Shown piece by piece: positions 1 through 12,070 of a DNA stretch of 64,000 nucleotides. Where the stretch lies: NCBI GenBank assembly GCA_027605045.1, contig JAQFWX010000004.1, positions 2,614,683 through 2,678,682 of the forward strand. The letters are read 5' to 3'. How positions within the stretch are numbered: position 1 is the first letter of the stretch; each line of letters begins with the position of its first letter. This DNA is from Phallus indusiatus. Taxonomy: Eukaryota; Basidiomycota; Agaricomycetes; Phallales; Phallaceae. A model generated the notes under the pieces. The model was not told the DNA's origin, did not search any database, and saw only the letters and a list, made by a program, of their open reading frames with translations. A program made the position numbers and the translations under genes.

Positions 1-86
1 GTCCGATCGTCCAGCCGGCTGAGTAATGCCTATTTTCACGCGGCCTGACGCGGTTACCGAAACTTTACCTTCATCATCACACCATC

Positions 87-1739
87 ATGTCATACGACGA
101 ATTTCTCAGTATGAATCGGTACGATTTCTGTTCTTTCTCATTTTGATAAATTCTGACATGGAATAGATCACCTGCAGCTACCTTGTTACCCGATTTGCTT
201 TATACCATTGCTCATCTAGCATACCCGGATTTAGCGAGTCAGCCCGCCTACAAATCTGATTTCATGGTTATCACACAAGTGTGCCGTCATTGGCGTTATA
301 CATTCCTATCAATTCCCAGCTTTTGGACAAAAATCGAAATCCCAGTCCCACAGATCTCTGACGTCTCATTTTTGGATGAACTCTTGATTCGTTCAGCTGA
401 TTACCCCCTCGATGTTGCTGTTGATTTAAAGTACTCTGTCAACGTGATGGGTGAATATCTAGACGCCCTTTCCTCTCATATGCACCATGTTCGGAAACTC
501 ATCATTCGAGAAAGGTCCTTTAACTACCGAGTCAAGTACCTAAACTACGTTTTCTTCCTAATCAACAAGCCTGCCCCGATGCTAAAAGTATTTCATTTTG
601 ACATGCTTACGAAAGATTGGTCGAGTCATGACCAAAATTTCCTTCATAGCTCTCCATCCGTAATTCGAGGAGAGGTTTTGGATACCTTGTTCAATGACAT
701 GGCACCTGAGGACCTGCAAGAATTGCATATTTCGTGTATGAGGATTTCCCATCGGCTTCCCGTGGTCAAATCCTTAACAAAATTGTTTCTCAAACATGTG
801 TGGGGTATTGCTTGCATAAATCATTTATTTGACATTTTAGAAGTTGCTTCTAATAATTTGAAACTCTTGGACATTGGACCTATTCCGACGATTTCACCGA
901 AATTCAATCCCAAAGCTGTGGACGGTTGTTTCATTAAGTTTTCCTCTCTGGAAACGCTTTCCTTGGATTTAAGTCCCGAAGTTTTAATGGTTGTTTTGGC
1001 CCACATAAAGGTTCCGCCTGACATAAACTGGAGTATTAATGGTCAAGACGTATTATCCAGGCCCAGTCTGAGTATATCCCCTTTGGTATTGTTCTTAAGT
1101 AAAATACGGATGGGAAAGTATCTTCGCATCAAGATAAAAGGAGATGTAATACATATGAACTTCTCCCGTTCGTCTTCAAATTCTTACAACGCAACCGTCA
1201 AGGCAGTCCTGTCCGAAATGCCTGCGTACATGGATCGGCTATATCCTCTTTTTTTCAATCTTAATTTTTCGGAAGTGCGGGTTTGTAACATTATCTGTTC
1301 ATCCCTGCATAGTGACCCTAGATGGATAGAAGCGTATTTATGGATCTCCGGACTTATTTTCAATCATTTGAATCAACTTAAAAAGCTTAGTATCGCCTGC
1401 GATAATACTCAATCCTTGACGACTATCATGATACAACTACAGCCTGCAATGCTGGCTCTACCGTGTCCCCTATTGAGCCATCTGTCAATTGGACTCATAA
1501 CTGCTATAGGTGATAGCCATGGCTTATTTCACATCCTTAAGCATCGGGAGGCGGCCGGCGGTGTTTTACAGACTCTCACCGTAGATTATTTCTACCTTCA
1601 TGAATCGGACGAACGTGATATTCGAGATAAACTAAAGGGGTTTGCTAACATAGTCAAAGTGCACAATTTCGACCTCCTCTCACTATTGCCACCCTCCAAT
1701 AACGCAATCCTCGGCTTCTCAAGCGCTTATACTACTTAG
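87..1739 (+). CDS. F-box-like / LRR-type protein
   Basis: The protein starts with a basidiomycete F-box-like segment (LLYTIAHLAYPDL, then VCRHWRYTFLSIPSFW), followed by a long leucine-rich C-terminal region without obvious catalytic motifs. This is the usual plan of the expanded Agaricomycete F-box families, in which the F-box would bind Skp1 in an SCF ubiquitin ligase and the tail would choose the substrate; no substrate can be inferred. The long reading frame opens at about 150 without an ATG close by. A plausible first exon begins with ATG at 87 and splices from 118 to 167 over a 48-base intron, giving MSYDEFLSMNR joined to SPAATLLPDLL. The stop is at 1737-1739. Family call is good; the exact start is inferred and could instead lie left of the window. 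Confidence 0.72.
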
Positions 1740-2290
1740 AGGCAGGAGGTTATAACAAGCCTCCAGGACAGCAGAGATTATAATTCTAAACGTTTCCTTG
1801 AAGGCCATTGTACAATGCTCATATATGCTATATTCCGTTCAGAATTGCAGAACGTTATACCTCAAGTTCAACGTAAATAGTCTATGACAATTTAAATGGA
1901 CAATTTATTTTATGTAATACTTTATACCTGTATATTGCTTTAAACAATTTCCGTTATATATCTCTTTCTCAGTGAGATGTAGTATCAAAGCAAGATGATG
2001 GGACACGAAACTTAGAATGACAAAACGACCTGAGAAGTTATCATGAGACATTTCGGAGCTCAGAACCGTATATATTCGTCGTAAATTCGCGCTGCGGCAT
2101 GCTCCAATTTGACAAACGATATTCTATTATTCATCATAAACCCTAATTCACAAGAACCTAAAGACGGACACCGATGATACCAAGAAAGTCAGTACATAGA
2201 TGTTTGTACCTGCGGTGTTTTGAGTAAAAATGAAAAACATCAGTAAAGGGTGGACGACATAGACAGACATTCGATAAGCCATTTACATAT
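1740..2290. other. intergenic, no gene seen
   Basis: AT-rich spacer between the 3' ends of two convergent genes (F-box-like on plus, SDR on minus). It probably holds both 3' UTRs and terminators. I see no credible reading frame or repeat. Confidence 0.6.
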
Positions 2291-3650
2291 TTAGGCGAGG
2301 CTGGTTGGAGGTGGAAGAGCGGGCTGTCCTTCGGGTGTAACATAGCATGATGAAAGGCCTCCATCGACCAAGAAATCAGTTCCCTATAAAATGTATTAGA
2401 AAGCGTTAATAGAGAAGATAATGAAGAATACCGTAATATAACTACTGTCGTCGCTTGCCACTGATGAATGTATTAATTTCATATATAAATTAACTTCAAC
2501 ATGACTCACAAAATAAGGCAGATCTAGCAAGTTCTACGGCTTCTCCAAATCTTCCCATAGGCAAATGGACGAGACGACGTTGTTTCTTTTCCTCGGTATT
2601 GAGGAAATCCATCAACAAGGCTATTGAATTTACAATGTAAGCTTTTTGAGAAGACGAAGGATTGTCCATTCTAGTATCTCACGGGTCTTCAACGGGCCGC
2701 TATGGTGGAAACAAGTGAGCATATACATATATCAGAAAGAAGCGCGATGCACATACGGGCATAAAGAGTTAACTCGGATTCCTTCACGAGCATGAACCAT
2801 AGCGAGCTCGCGGGTCATCGCCAAAACAGCACCCTTGGAAGCAGTATCTAAAAATAATAATGTTACGTCATGGAACCATGGAACGGAACAATTACAACAC
2901 CTTACATGCAAGTTGAGGTGTAGCTGCCCCAACAATAGCAACGAAACTGGCAGTGTTGATAATACTACCTCCAGTATGAAGGCCTTTCGATGTGTCGGTA
3001 GGATTATTACGCATTGCGATAATGGCGTATTTACTACCCCACCATACACCTTTGACGTTCACCTGCATCGTAAGATCCCAGATGGATTCTTCCGTATCCA
3101 ACGCAGTGGAGTCGTCTGGATGCATAATACCTATTCGGCCGATTCAGATAAAAGCGTTTTACGCGATCATTACGCAATGGCTGGAAGTTGTTACCAGCAT
3201 TATTGAACTGAAATACGGAGTTAGATATGATATCGATGATGAAGATCGATCGAAGGAGAACAAATACCATCACATCCAGCCTTCCAAATTTTGCGACCGT
3301 AGCATCTACCAAAGCTTTGATATCGTTTTCCTTCCCAACATCAGTTTTCTGGACGAGAATATTTGCATTTGGATGCAATTCGGAAATACGTTTGGCAGCG
3401 CGTTCTGCCGCAGGTAAGTTGATATCAGCCAGCACAACATTTGCACCTTCCGATGCGAACAAAATCGCTGATTCGAGGCCGATTCCACTGATTTCAACAG
3501 GGTGTGTGATCGGAATTATATAAGGACCATTTCTGTTACTCACGACCCTGCTCCGGTAATTATGGCTACCTTGAATAAAACGGTTCACACAAAGATAAGT
3601 AAGAGCACACCACGACGACGACTTACTTTGTGCTGAAGGCGTCCTGGCAT
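2291..3650 (-). CDS. Classical short-chain dehydrogenase/reductase (SDR)
   Basis: NAD(P)-dependent oxidoreductase of the classical SDR family, built from about ten short exons on the minus strand. Exon 1 reads MPGRLQHK. The next supplies VAIITGAGS, and splicing completes the cofactor-binding TGAGSGIG motif. The acidic ADI after strand 2 (VVLADI) suggests preference for NAD(H). A small exon gives the NNAG motif. The catalytic Ser lies in IINTASF, and the catalytic tyrosine codon is split by an intron, so that YTASK (Y-x3-K) appears only after splicing. The tail reads GTDFLVDGG, typical of 3-oxoacyl-reductase or glucose-dehydrogenase-like SDRs. The ATG is at 3650-3648 and TAA at 2293-2291. Substrate cannot be told from sequence. 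No lesion was seen. Confidence 0.88.
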
Positions 3651-3731
3651 GTTGTGATGAGGTCTATCGGTCCCGATCAAGCGCCCGCTGCGAATTGACG
3701 TAATCTGATCGCAAATCGTATGATGTATGTA

Positions 3732-4181
3732 CAGTCGGATATCTCATAACGCATAAGGTCATAACGTATAATTCTAATAACGTATAGGTTTTGGCCCTTT
3801 CCCGACTATGTTCGCGGGGATTTTCGTATAATGCATAGCGTATAAAGTTTGGCATAGAATTATACGTTATCGGCTAGGGTTTTGTCAATTTGGACCGCTG
3901 GATTTTAAAATTTTAGTGGTTATTTGCCATATTGAGCTTAGTGAATATGCTGTTTTTATCCGTTTCTGATGATCGGCCGTCTTCACTGGCTGATACATGT
4001 CCATTTTCAGCAGTTTTCTCCTCATAATGCGCGAGTTGGCCTAACTGGCGACACTGGACTCATATGTCACCACAGAAAGTAACGCGTGTGACACATTGTC
4101 ACGCATACTCATCCTGAATATATCTCATAGTGTATAGGATTTTGGCCTTCCCGACGCTATGCGTTATGAGATATCCGACTG
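3732..4181. mobile_element. 450-bp MITE with Tc1/mariner-type ends
   Basis: Two perfect 24-bp terminal inverted repeats, 3732-3755 and 4158-4181, both starting CAGTCGGATATCTCATAACG when read inward. Each end is flanked by TA (3730-3731 and 4182-4183), the target duplication of Tc1/mariner elements. The interior has no transposase frame, so this is a non-autonomous element that would need a transposase in trans. Two similar internal motifs (TATAGG...TTTTGGCC..TTCCCGAC) occur in the same orientation near 3783 and 4129. Confidence 0.82.
3761..3871. repeat. Nested inverted repeat inside the MITE
   Basis: ATAACGTATAATTCT near 3761 is matched by its reverse complement AGAATTATACGTTAT near 3857, enclosing about 80 bases. 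It resembles a second, smaller palindromic unit inside the left half of the larger element. Confidence 0.6.
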
Positions 4182-4570
4182 TATATGCCAAATTGCAAGC
4201 GTTACTGACGAACCGACGAGTTCACAAAAACGATTAGATTTGCACGTTAAATAGAACATCACTTAATCGGATATTATTATTGGTTATACTAATGGCAAAA
4301 CTGATATAAGGAAGACCTTATGCTGCTCGAACTAAAGGATTCTGTTTTGGCAAAATGATCACCGATGATACGCTCAGATTATGCTGGGAGCTGTGGAAGA
4401 TGGAACAGAACTGACCAGACTAGAATATATTAACATCAAATTGGAAACTGCAATTTTTATTTGTTGATCATTCGTTATTGAAACTAAGCAAATCTCTTCT
4501 AATCGAACTACTAGTGGATCTACCCCTGTTGAATGTAAATTGAAGACATTTAGATGTCCGTAATCAGCAT
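4182..4570. other. intergenic, no gene seen
   Basis: Spacer between the MITE and the 3' end of the aminotransferase gene. Nothing coding or repetitive recognised. Confidence 0.5.
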
Positions 4571-6298
4571 TCAGTTAAGCTCTTTTCTTATCACTTCTCC
4601 CAGTCTTCGAAGAGCTTCATTAACTTCGTCTTCATCCAAAAGACTAAACGATGCACGGACGTAGGCAGTCTTCGTATTGGTAGGAATGAAAACAGTTCCA
4701 GGGAGCGCAAGAACCCCATTCGCATAGGCTCTAGTCTCAATGAGCTCCTGCGAATCACCTTCGGGAGCCGCAGGGTGGCTCGGAAGTTGAAGCTTAAACC
4801 TAAGATTTCTTGTTTGAGTACAAGCTTTACACAAAATCATTAAATTTTCATTTCGTTCTTACCAGAAAAACATCCCAGCTTCTGGGGTCACCCACTGCGC
4901 CAATCCATCGAGATGTTTTTTCATTGCATTCTCAAATACATCTCGTTTTGCGCGATAGAATTGTGACACGTAGTCCACGTGTTTCTTCAAACCATCGTAT
5001 CCCCAACCCGAGAACAGGGAATATGCGATAGCTTGGGTGAGAGAAGGTACCTGAAGATTTGCTGTGCCCGTGTGCATATCAACAGCTCGTAAAATTGGTT
5101 CGGGACCGGAGATGCAGCCCATACGGATACCCGCGCTGAGGACTTTGGAGAAACTGTCGAAGCGAACTACATTGCCTACGACTCCACCCACTTGGGCTTC
5201 TAATGCGAAATACGATGGTGGACGCTCTTCTTTTCCAAAGTACAAGTAATAGTACGGATCGTCTTCAAGGATCAGAATATTGTGGGCACGAGCAATTTGA
5301 AGTACTTCGCGCCTTCGTTCTAAAGTCGCGGTCATACCGGTAGGATTACACCCATACTAAAACAAGATGTGAGCATTCAAACTTGCTAATATCTTCGACA
5401 TTTACTCACTGGAACGGTGTATAAAACCCGTGGCTTCGGTTTATTGACGGGCCATTCGTCCAAGATCTTTTTTAGAGAACTAGACGAGATACCTCCTGCA
5501 TCCGTTTCGACCTCTGTGATGAAGACAAGGTGTTAATAAAAAAAGTATTGAGTTGCGGATAAAGATACCGGAACTTACCTATCAATTCACAATGAAGTGA
5601 CTTGAGAATGGGTATGACTCCTCTAAATGCATCACGATGAGTTAACGAAAGCAAGTTAAAATGAAGGGATGTGAAACAAACGCGTAGACGGGTGATTCAA
5701 CGAGAACTGGATCTCCGTCGTTTAAGAGAGCATGAAATGCCTATCTTAATTCTTAGATTATATCATCACACAGCGACGTTTGGTCATTAATATTACCTTG
5801 TATATCACATCTTGACTTCCAGATCCAACGCTAAGCCGCCAGCCCTCACCTTTCTTCCGACCATGCGACACTTCTTGAAGCCCAGTAAGCCAATCTATCA
5901 ATTGAGGCAATCCGCTGGTATCCGAGTATTGCAATCCTTGACTGAGGGCTGCACCCGATATAGTGTAGGAGTCTTCTTTCGCGGGATCATCCGGCGACCT
6001 GGCGGTGAATGAGAGTGATGTGAAAGGGAAGGTGTCTGGATTGGGTTTTCCAGCCAATAGAGATATAACACCTGGCTTTTTTTCGAGCGGAAATAAGCCA
6101 CGAACTAAACATTGTGTCAGGTTACATCGAGAAACTGATGGCCATTAAAGCAACATACTCGGGTTTGGTCTAAATTCCTAATATTTGAGTTATCAGCAAA
6201 TCGGTGTGGGTGATCATTTGATATATGCACACCTTTGCAAGTACGGAGAAGAACGGTGCGTAGTATTCTTCGGGTTGCCATTTTATCGGAGAAGCCAT
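4571..6298 (-). CDS. PLP-dependent aminotransferase (kynurenine/2-aminoadipate type)
   Basis: Fold-type I class I/II aminotransferase resembling fungal Aro8 and human KAT II/AADAT, which transaminate aromatic amino acids, kynurenine or 2-aminoadipate. After splicing the N terminus reads MASPIKWQPEEYYAPFF, then IRGLFPLEKKPGVISLLAGKPNPDTFPF, characteristic of this subfamily. Other landmarks are GSGSQDVIYK, the YGCNPTG motif, EDDPYYYLYFG and the Schiff-base lysine in SFSKVLSAGIRMG. The C-terminal part has LPGTVF and YVRASFSLL. Several short introns interrupt it. The ATG is at 6298-6296 and the stop TGA at 4573-4571. The gene looks intact and is tail-on to the MITE. Exact substrate cannot be resolved from sequence. 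Confidence 0.88.
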
Positions 6299-7052
6299 TG
6301 TCTGAGAGGGCTGCAGCTTGATCGTTGCTGGTAAAAGCGCGCGGCAACGAATGTTTTGAAATTCTCAACAGAAACTTCAGCTACTAATTGCCAAATAATT
6401 AAGGAGAAGTATTATATAGCTATCGGGTAAGCTTGAGTACGCACAAGTGCCTGTCCGATCAACCTCAATCGGACGTGCTGACTTGGAAAAAAATGACTCG
6501 ACAGCAACTAGGCTCACTTGCAGAAGCAATGGTTACCTCATTCAGAACTTGAGTCAAGCCCGCTGAATTAGCCTCGTGGACGATACAGTAGGCGAATTCA
6601 ATCCCATCAGTCTTCTTTGCTCTATCGTGTCCGTTGAGTGTATCGTGTCGGATTTCCGCGCAACGGTACGCTATATATCGTCCGCAGGTAGAACAATTCA
6701 AATCCAGAAAACGATAAACTAAATCAGATTGGAAAGCAGAAGGAAATCGTCACAGTAGTTGTAGTGTATATGATGGATGGATGATTTTGAAGGACAAGGC
6801 GTGGAATGACTTCAAGCGCTCCTGTAACCGCTATAGATAGACCTCAAACAATACCGAAAAGATACAAATGAGCAGTGAATTAATTACGCAGGGCCAACTT
6901 GTAAAGAAATACATTGCATTATACTAACAACTATTTATACCCGTATCACGTATTAGACCGAGCTAATAAATTTTGGGACGGTATACCATGATCTCCCGTC
7001 GTTCCACACAACGCGGTTATCAGACATGTCAGAAAAGGCGAGTCGGTGGTTA
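6299..7052. other. intergenic, no gene seen
   Basis: Contains the promoter of the aminotransferase (right-to-left) and the 3' flank of the PIG-O gene. A reading frame at 6465-6701 on minus has no recognisable features and is probably chance. Confidence 0.5.
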
Positions 7053-10037
7053 TCACCGACTTGTAAGGCCTGAATCTAATTCCCAAGGCTGATAGAAAGT
7101 CCGGACCTTATGAACCACTCGATACACTCCAATAAAACCTCCAATCAGCAGACCAACGTCCACCGTTAGCATAAACATCCCAGCCAACATGAACCGAGGC
7201 GCAAAGACCTTCCAGACCATCAGATGTCGTCTGAGCCACGCCGCACTGGCCGCGCTGCTAAGAAGCAAAACTGAGAAATACAACGAGACACCAAGACATA
7301 CGCGGGTGGTTGAGAGTAAGATAGTTGTAGACGTGCTTATGGAGAAAGATTTGTTTTCGTGTTTTCCTATCTCGAGTGGTGTCTTCTTCCATAGCGCAAT
7401 TAGAGGTGCGGAGACCGCAAAGATGAACAACGGACCAAGGCTGTTCAAGAAAACCGAAACTGGAGAGATGGGGTATTTGAGGACAGGTGTTAAGAGAAAA
7501 GCAGACTTCCATTGGATTGATGCAGGTGTAGCTTCATGGCCAGTCGTGAAGAAAGCAAGCAGTCCCAAGAGAGCTACGGGCGCAATAGCCTCCAATCCAA
7601 AAGGATTCAGAATCCAAGGTTGTTTCCTGAGATCTTCAACGCTGTCGACCATTTCAAGAAGCATGAACAAGGCCAGGTAGCACAGTATCAAAGCAAGCTG
7701 TCCGCTGAGCTGCGTGGTAGTGAAAATGATAACAAAGGTGTTTATCGAGAAAAGCGTAAACATGGATCCGTATGAATTTGCAAAACCCAAGACTCGTATT
7801 GGACTTTTCAGCACTTCTAGACAAAGCGGGGAGAACCACCATATCAAATGTCCTGCAAAAAGACTGAGTCCTATCGCGAACCGGGCTAACTCGGTTCGAG
7901 CTGCCCGAAGCCAGATACTGTTTTCCGGACTGACCGATTCGACATATTCGAGAATCCAGGCTAGATTTCCCATGACTAGCATAGTCCTAAGTCCACCTTC
8001 AAGAAAGTAAGGAGCCGGTCCTTTATCGGAGGCTGAGATAGCCAAGAACCGTCTAATTAGGTACGGGAACAACAATGAAACAGGAATGGATAACACGAGA
8101 ACGGGAAGTGGAGGTGACGACTGCGTGGATGAACCATAATATGTTACGTGGCAATACGGCTGTTGTTCTTCACGACAGATTGTACTAATGCTGGCTAATC
8201 GAATGCAGATGATGAAACCGATAGAAAACAGTATTAGACGGCGACGTAAAGCAGGAGCGGCCCCAGGATGAGAAAATGCAGCAAAGAGGAAGGGTATGGC
8301 AGACGAGGTGAGAAGGAAAGTCATTATTCGTTCTTCCCAAAATGTAAACGAATTGGACAAGAAGGCCAAAGCATGCAGAACCAGAATAATGGATGGTCTG
8401 GTAAAGAATGACCGTTCCATAAGGGTAGCGAGGATGGTTAGAGATGAGGTTAGAGTTGTGCAGACAAGCATTAGCTCAGTAAATCCTATGAACAATGTCA
8501 ACGCGGGGAAGGAAAACCAGAACACAACGCCCATAAAGCTACTAGCATAGAGAGACAGAAAAAGACGGATAACCAGCTTATGGATGATGATCGATATCGA
8601 AGCAGACCCAAAAGCAGAATACAAAGCGAAGACGGCGGCTGTACCCAAAGCCATGCAGGAAAGTCCGATATACATAAGAATAATGTTAAATCGAGCCCAG
8701 AAGGATCTACATGATGATAAGATGAAGCGATTGAATTCGTAAAGAATTTCTAAAGCTTGATCTCCTTTCCCTGTTCCTTTTGTTTGTGTTATATGGGTCC
8801 AGGATTCTTCTACCTTGTCCCATACGGCATCAAGTTCACCCCCACTAGAACTCGCACGATATGCATTAAGAAATTCTTTGATCTGGTTTGCATTGTGTCG
8901 CATGGCTTGTTCGAGAAACCGACCGCCTTGCCATCCGAACACTTCCGGAATGATAGTGCCTAGATTATTGAAGGGTATGGGTATGCCTAAAAGAAGGGAG
9001 ATGGTTGGAACGAGATCAATTTGCTGAATAAAGCGATGCGAAACTGGAGCTTCAGGAAAGGTGTTTTCAGGTACTAAGAGCGATGGTAGAGATACACGAG
9101 GTGAAGACAAGGGTTTAGATTTGCTGTATATCCATGTAGCAGCGTGAGTCTCGAAGTCGCCGTCACCTCCATGGTCGCCTTTGCGATCCATACCATGATC
9201 ACCAAGTACGACAAGCAAAGTGTCGTCATCAAGAGCTTCAACCACGCGTGATAGCACTTCATTCATCTGGGCCAGCTTTGCAGTCATAGTAGGATGTGCC
9301 GGACCTAAGCGATGTCCTACATGGTCTACGCCGAGAAAATGACCGATCAAAACATCCCAGCTCGAGGTCATGTTCTTTTGAAGGAGGGGGAAAATGTGCT
9401 CGATAACGCCTTCGTCTACTGTGTGCAGATCTTCCACATTGAACGAATCGAAAGGATATGTTATCTCGAATGATGTTGGGTAAACTGTCATCCAGGTATC
9501 GTCTCCCATGAAAGCTATCTACATCAATCAGTCGTTGTAATAACGCAAGAAATGGCTTGATTATTATCGTACCTTCTTTTGGGCTTGGCGTAGTTGGTTT
9601 ATGAGGGAGTCTTCGAGGATCTGACTACCACCAAAGTTAGACCCTACATCGATGAAAGTTGGTAATGAGCCAGTGGTTATTCCTTTTATACGTTGGAGTG
9701 TCGCAGTGGGTGGGTCGGAATATGTGTCGAATAAAAAACTTTGTGTTGGGTATTTCGCGGTCAGTTCTGCAGGAAGCGTCAAGACATTATGATAGTACGG
9801 CGATGGGTTGATAGCAGGTTTCTCAGCGAGAAAATCAAATCGAAGAGCATCTATTATCAATAGAACGAGTCGAGAATGTGTCCGTGGTAGTGTGCATTCT
9901 GTGCATTCCGTGAGGTTGGGAAGAGAAAGCCGGGTAAGCAGGAATCCTCGCGAAAAGATATACAAAGTGGAAGCGTGCAATAGTAGCACATACGTCAAAA
10001 GAATGGCTATCTGCCATTCTAGCCGTGTGAATAGCAT
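7053..10037 (-). CDS. GPI13: GPI ethanolamine phosphate transferase 3 (PIG-O/Gpi13-like)
   Basis: ER membrane enzyme that adds ethanolamine phosphate to the third mannose of the GPI anchor precursor, the bridge to protein. There are two exons, 10037-9573 and 9518-7053, with one 54-base intron. An N-terminal signal-anchor helix (WQIAILLTYVLLLH) is followed by a lumenal alkaline-phosphatase-superfamily domain: LLIIDALRFDF near residue 60, FMGDDTW at the exon junction, GHFLGVDHVGHRLGP, and LGDHGMDRKGDHGGD with metal-binding Asp/His residues. A large C-terminal part with many hydrophobic helices completes the family plan; length is close to 975 residues. The real start is the ATG at 10037; the preceding TTG is in frame only by chance. 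PIG-O is favoured over PIG-N/PIG-G by overall motif order, but this rests on memory of the families. Confidence 0.9.
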
Positions 10038-10183
10038 CAAGTTTCGTCAGACAAAGAATGTGGAGAAAATGTTTGTGCTATTCGCCCGGCGCTGTTGCCC
10101 TTCGGCATATCGGCGTACATTAATACTGTAGCTGTTGACACGGTTGCGCGTCATTCCACTGTGTCCCATTACGCTAACTCAGT
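10038..10183. promoter_or_regulatory. Divergent (bidirectional) promoter region
   Basis: Only 146 bases separate the start codons of the PIG-O gene (minus) and the nucleoside transporter (plus), so both promoters and 5' UTRs must share this stretch. No clear TATA box is visible on either strand. Confidence 0.6.
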
Positions 10184-11743
10184 ATGACTAGTGCTGACAT
10201 TCGCCGCAATGAAGAAGAGGACTCCGCGATTGATGAGTACGAAGGACGCACTCATCACGACCGTCAGCCATCTGTTGGGGACGAAATCAAGCTGCCATTC
10301 TCGGTGCGCTTGATCAGCTTTATCTTAGGAGCTGCGGTTCTTTTACCATGGAACGGTGTGTCGTGCTGTGGCAATGTTGGCTCAAAGGTTGACTTATTAA
10401 CTCGCTGAACAATAGCGTTAATAACCGTTATGGAATACTTTGTAAATCGTGTCAAGGGATCGCCTTTTCAGTCTGCCTTTGCTTCGTATCTGTCTCTGTC
10501 ATTCCTTGGGGCCAACTTCTTCTTCCTCGCCCATGCTACCTTTACGCCGAAACGGGTATGGTTTATTGATTTCTTGAAAGCTCATGCCATATCTGAGAAC
10601 AATGATTTTCCTTTGTAGATGTCATGGGCTCGCGTGATTCGATTCACTTTATGTGCAATTACACTTCTTAATTTATTGCTTCTATTGTCAGTCCTTATAC
10701 CCATTCCACCAACCCTTTACTTTTTCTTCGTCATTCTCAACGGAATAGCGCAAGCTGCCGCGGGTTCGTACATGCAATGTGCGCTCATTGCAGTAGTATC
10801 TCTACTAGGACCGTCGGCCATGCAGCCTTTCTTCTCAGGACAAGCGGCCGTGGGCGTACTGGTCAGCCTTGTCCAAGTCTTTTCATCAGTTGCGGGAGTC
10901 TCCATCAACGAAAATGACAACCCAAATTCTAGGGCCGCAACCAAGGCGGCCTTTATCTTTTTCTCAGTGGCAACCATGTTCACTGCATTTTCTCTTTTCA
11001 TGCACGCGCGGCTTCTTGATACAACCGAATACCGCACCATTGTCATCCCATTCGAGAAAGGCCCTATCGCCGTTTCGTCAGAAGAAGAAGAACGCGAAGC
11101 TCTGGTTGGAAGCAACGAAGTTTCGAGCACTCCAAGTTCGAAACGTAACATGCTCAATGTGATCAAGAAGAATGCCCGTTATAACATTTCTGTTGGGTAT
11201 GTCTTCGCAGTAACATTGGCCGTTTTTCCAGCCATTACTTCTTTTGTGCGCTCTGTACAATACCCTCCAACGACCTTGTTTACTCACACTCTAACATTCA
11301 CTGCACTCCATTTCCTCATGTTCAACATCGGCGACTTTTGTGGAAGATACCTCCCGCTGTTTTCCTGGTTCCAGATCTGGGATAGCTATACGCTGATGTA
11401 TCTGTCTTTCTCGCGAACGATTTTCATCCCACTCTTCTTGGCATGCAATTTCCGGGGGCCTTCGACACCTCCAGGACCACCGGAAGCTAATGTGATCATT
11501 ACCTCTGATTTCATATTCTTCTTCATTATGTTGTTGTTTGGGGCGAGCAACGGATACCTTAGCACCCTAGTTATGATGGCAGTCCCGTCACCACAGCGAA
11601 ACACATGGTTACAGCACAATCTCCAGGATGTGGAAATTTCAGCTACAGTCGCGCAATTTTGTTTAATTGGCGGTTTGGCTTTTGGGAGTATTTTGAGTTT
11701 TGGTGTAACTGCATTTGTGTGCTCGTGTAATCCTTTCACATAA
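10184..11743 (+). CDS. Equilibrative nucleoside transporter (SLC29/ENT family)
   Basis: Polytopic membrane carrier of nucleosides or nucleobases, related to yeast Fun26 and human ENTs. Exons are 10184-10355, 10416-10555 and 10619-11743, giving about 477 residues. The start of helix 1 reads ISFILGAAVLLPWN, and splicing gives the ENT-typical LLPWNALITVMEYF. Helix 4-5 carries the family signature YMQCALIAVVSLLGPSAMQPFFSGQA. A hydrophilic acidic loop (EEEEREALVG) sits in the middle, where ENTs have their large cytoplasmic loop. The C terminus ends in a hydrophobic helix (GGLAFGSILSFGVTAF). Fungal members may sit in the vacuolar or the plasma membrane; the sequence does not decide. It looks intact. 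Confidence 0.88.
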
Positions 11744-12070
11744 TAAGAATATACGTTTTGAGTATATGAAAGGGAACAAATGTCTGATTTTGACGTGGCA
11801 AACCTGTAGTGAGTAAATTACAGCCAGAAATAGAGTCTGCGCGAATCCGTACAACGAATTACATAAAAAATGAGAGAAAAATATAAAATAAATAAAATTT
11901 CAACTGATGCAGCCGTGACTAACGCGATCGGGTTGCGTCGCGTTGTGGACCATTGTTTGGGTGTGGGTCAGGCGCACTCCGCGCGTTGTAACATTCCCCA
12001 CCACGACCTCGACATTCACCCGCTACGCTTCCTCCCTCGTCTTTCCTTCCCCCTCCTTCAACCTTTATAG
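11744..12070. other. intergenic between ENT and CDC14
   Basis: Short spacer with the 3' UTR of the transporter and the promoter of the downstream phosphatase. It has an A-rich tract near 11865-11900 and a pyrimidine-rich tract (12010-12062) just before the CDC14 ATG, as is common in fungal promoters. Confidence 0.5.

Noticed and set aside
820..1024. Antisense frame inside the F-box-like gene
   Set aside because: Shadow of the long plus-strand coding exon.
10717..11166. 149-codon minus-strand frame inside the transporter gene
   Set aside because: Antisense shadow of a conserved ENT exon; no start context or family motif.
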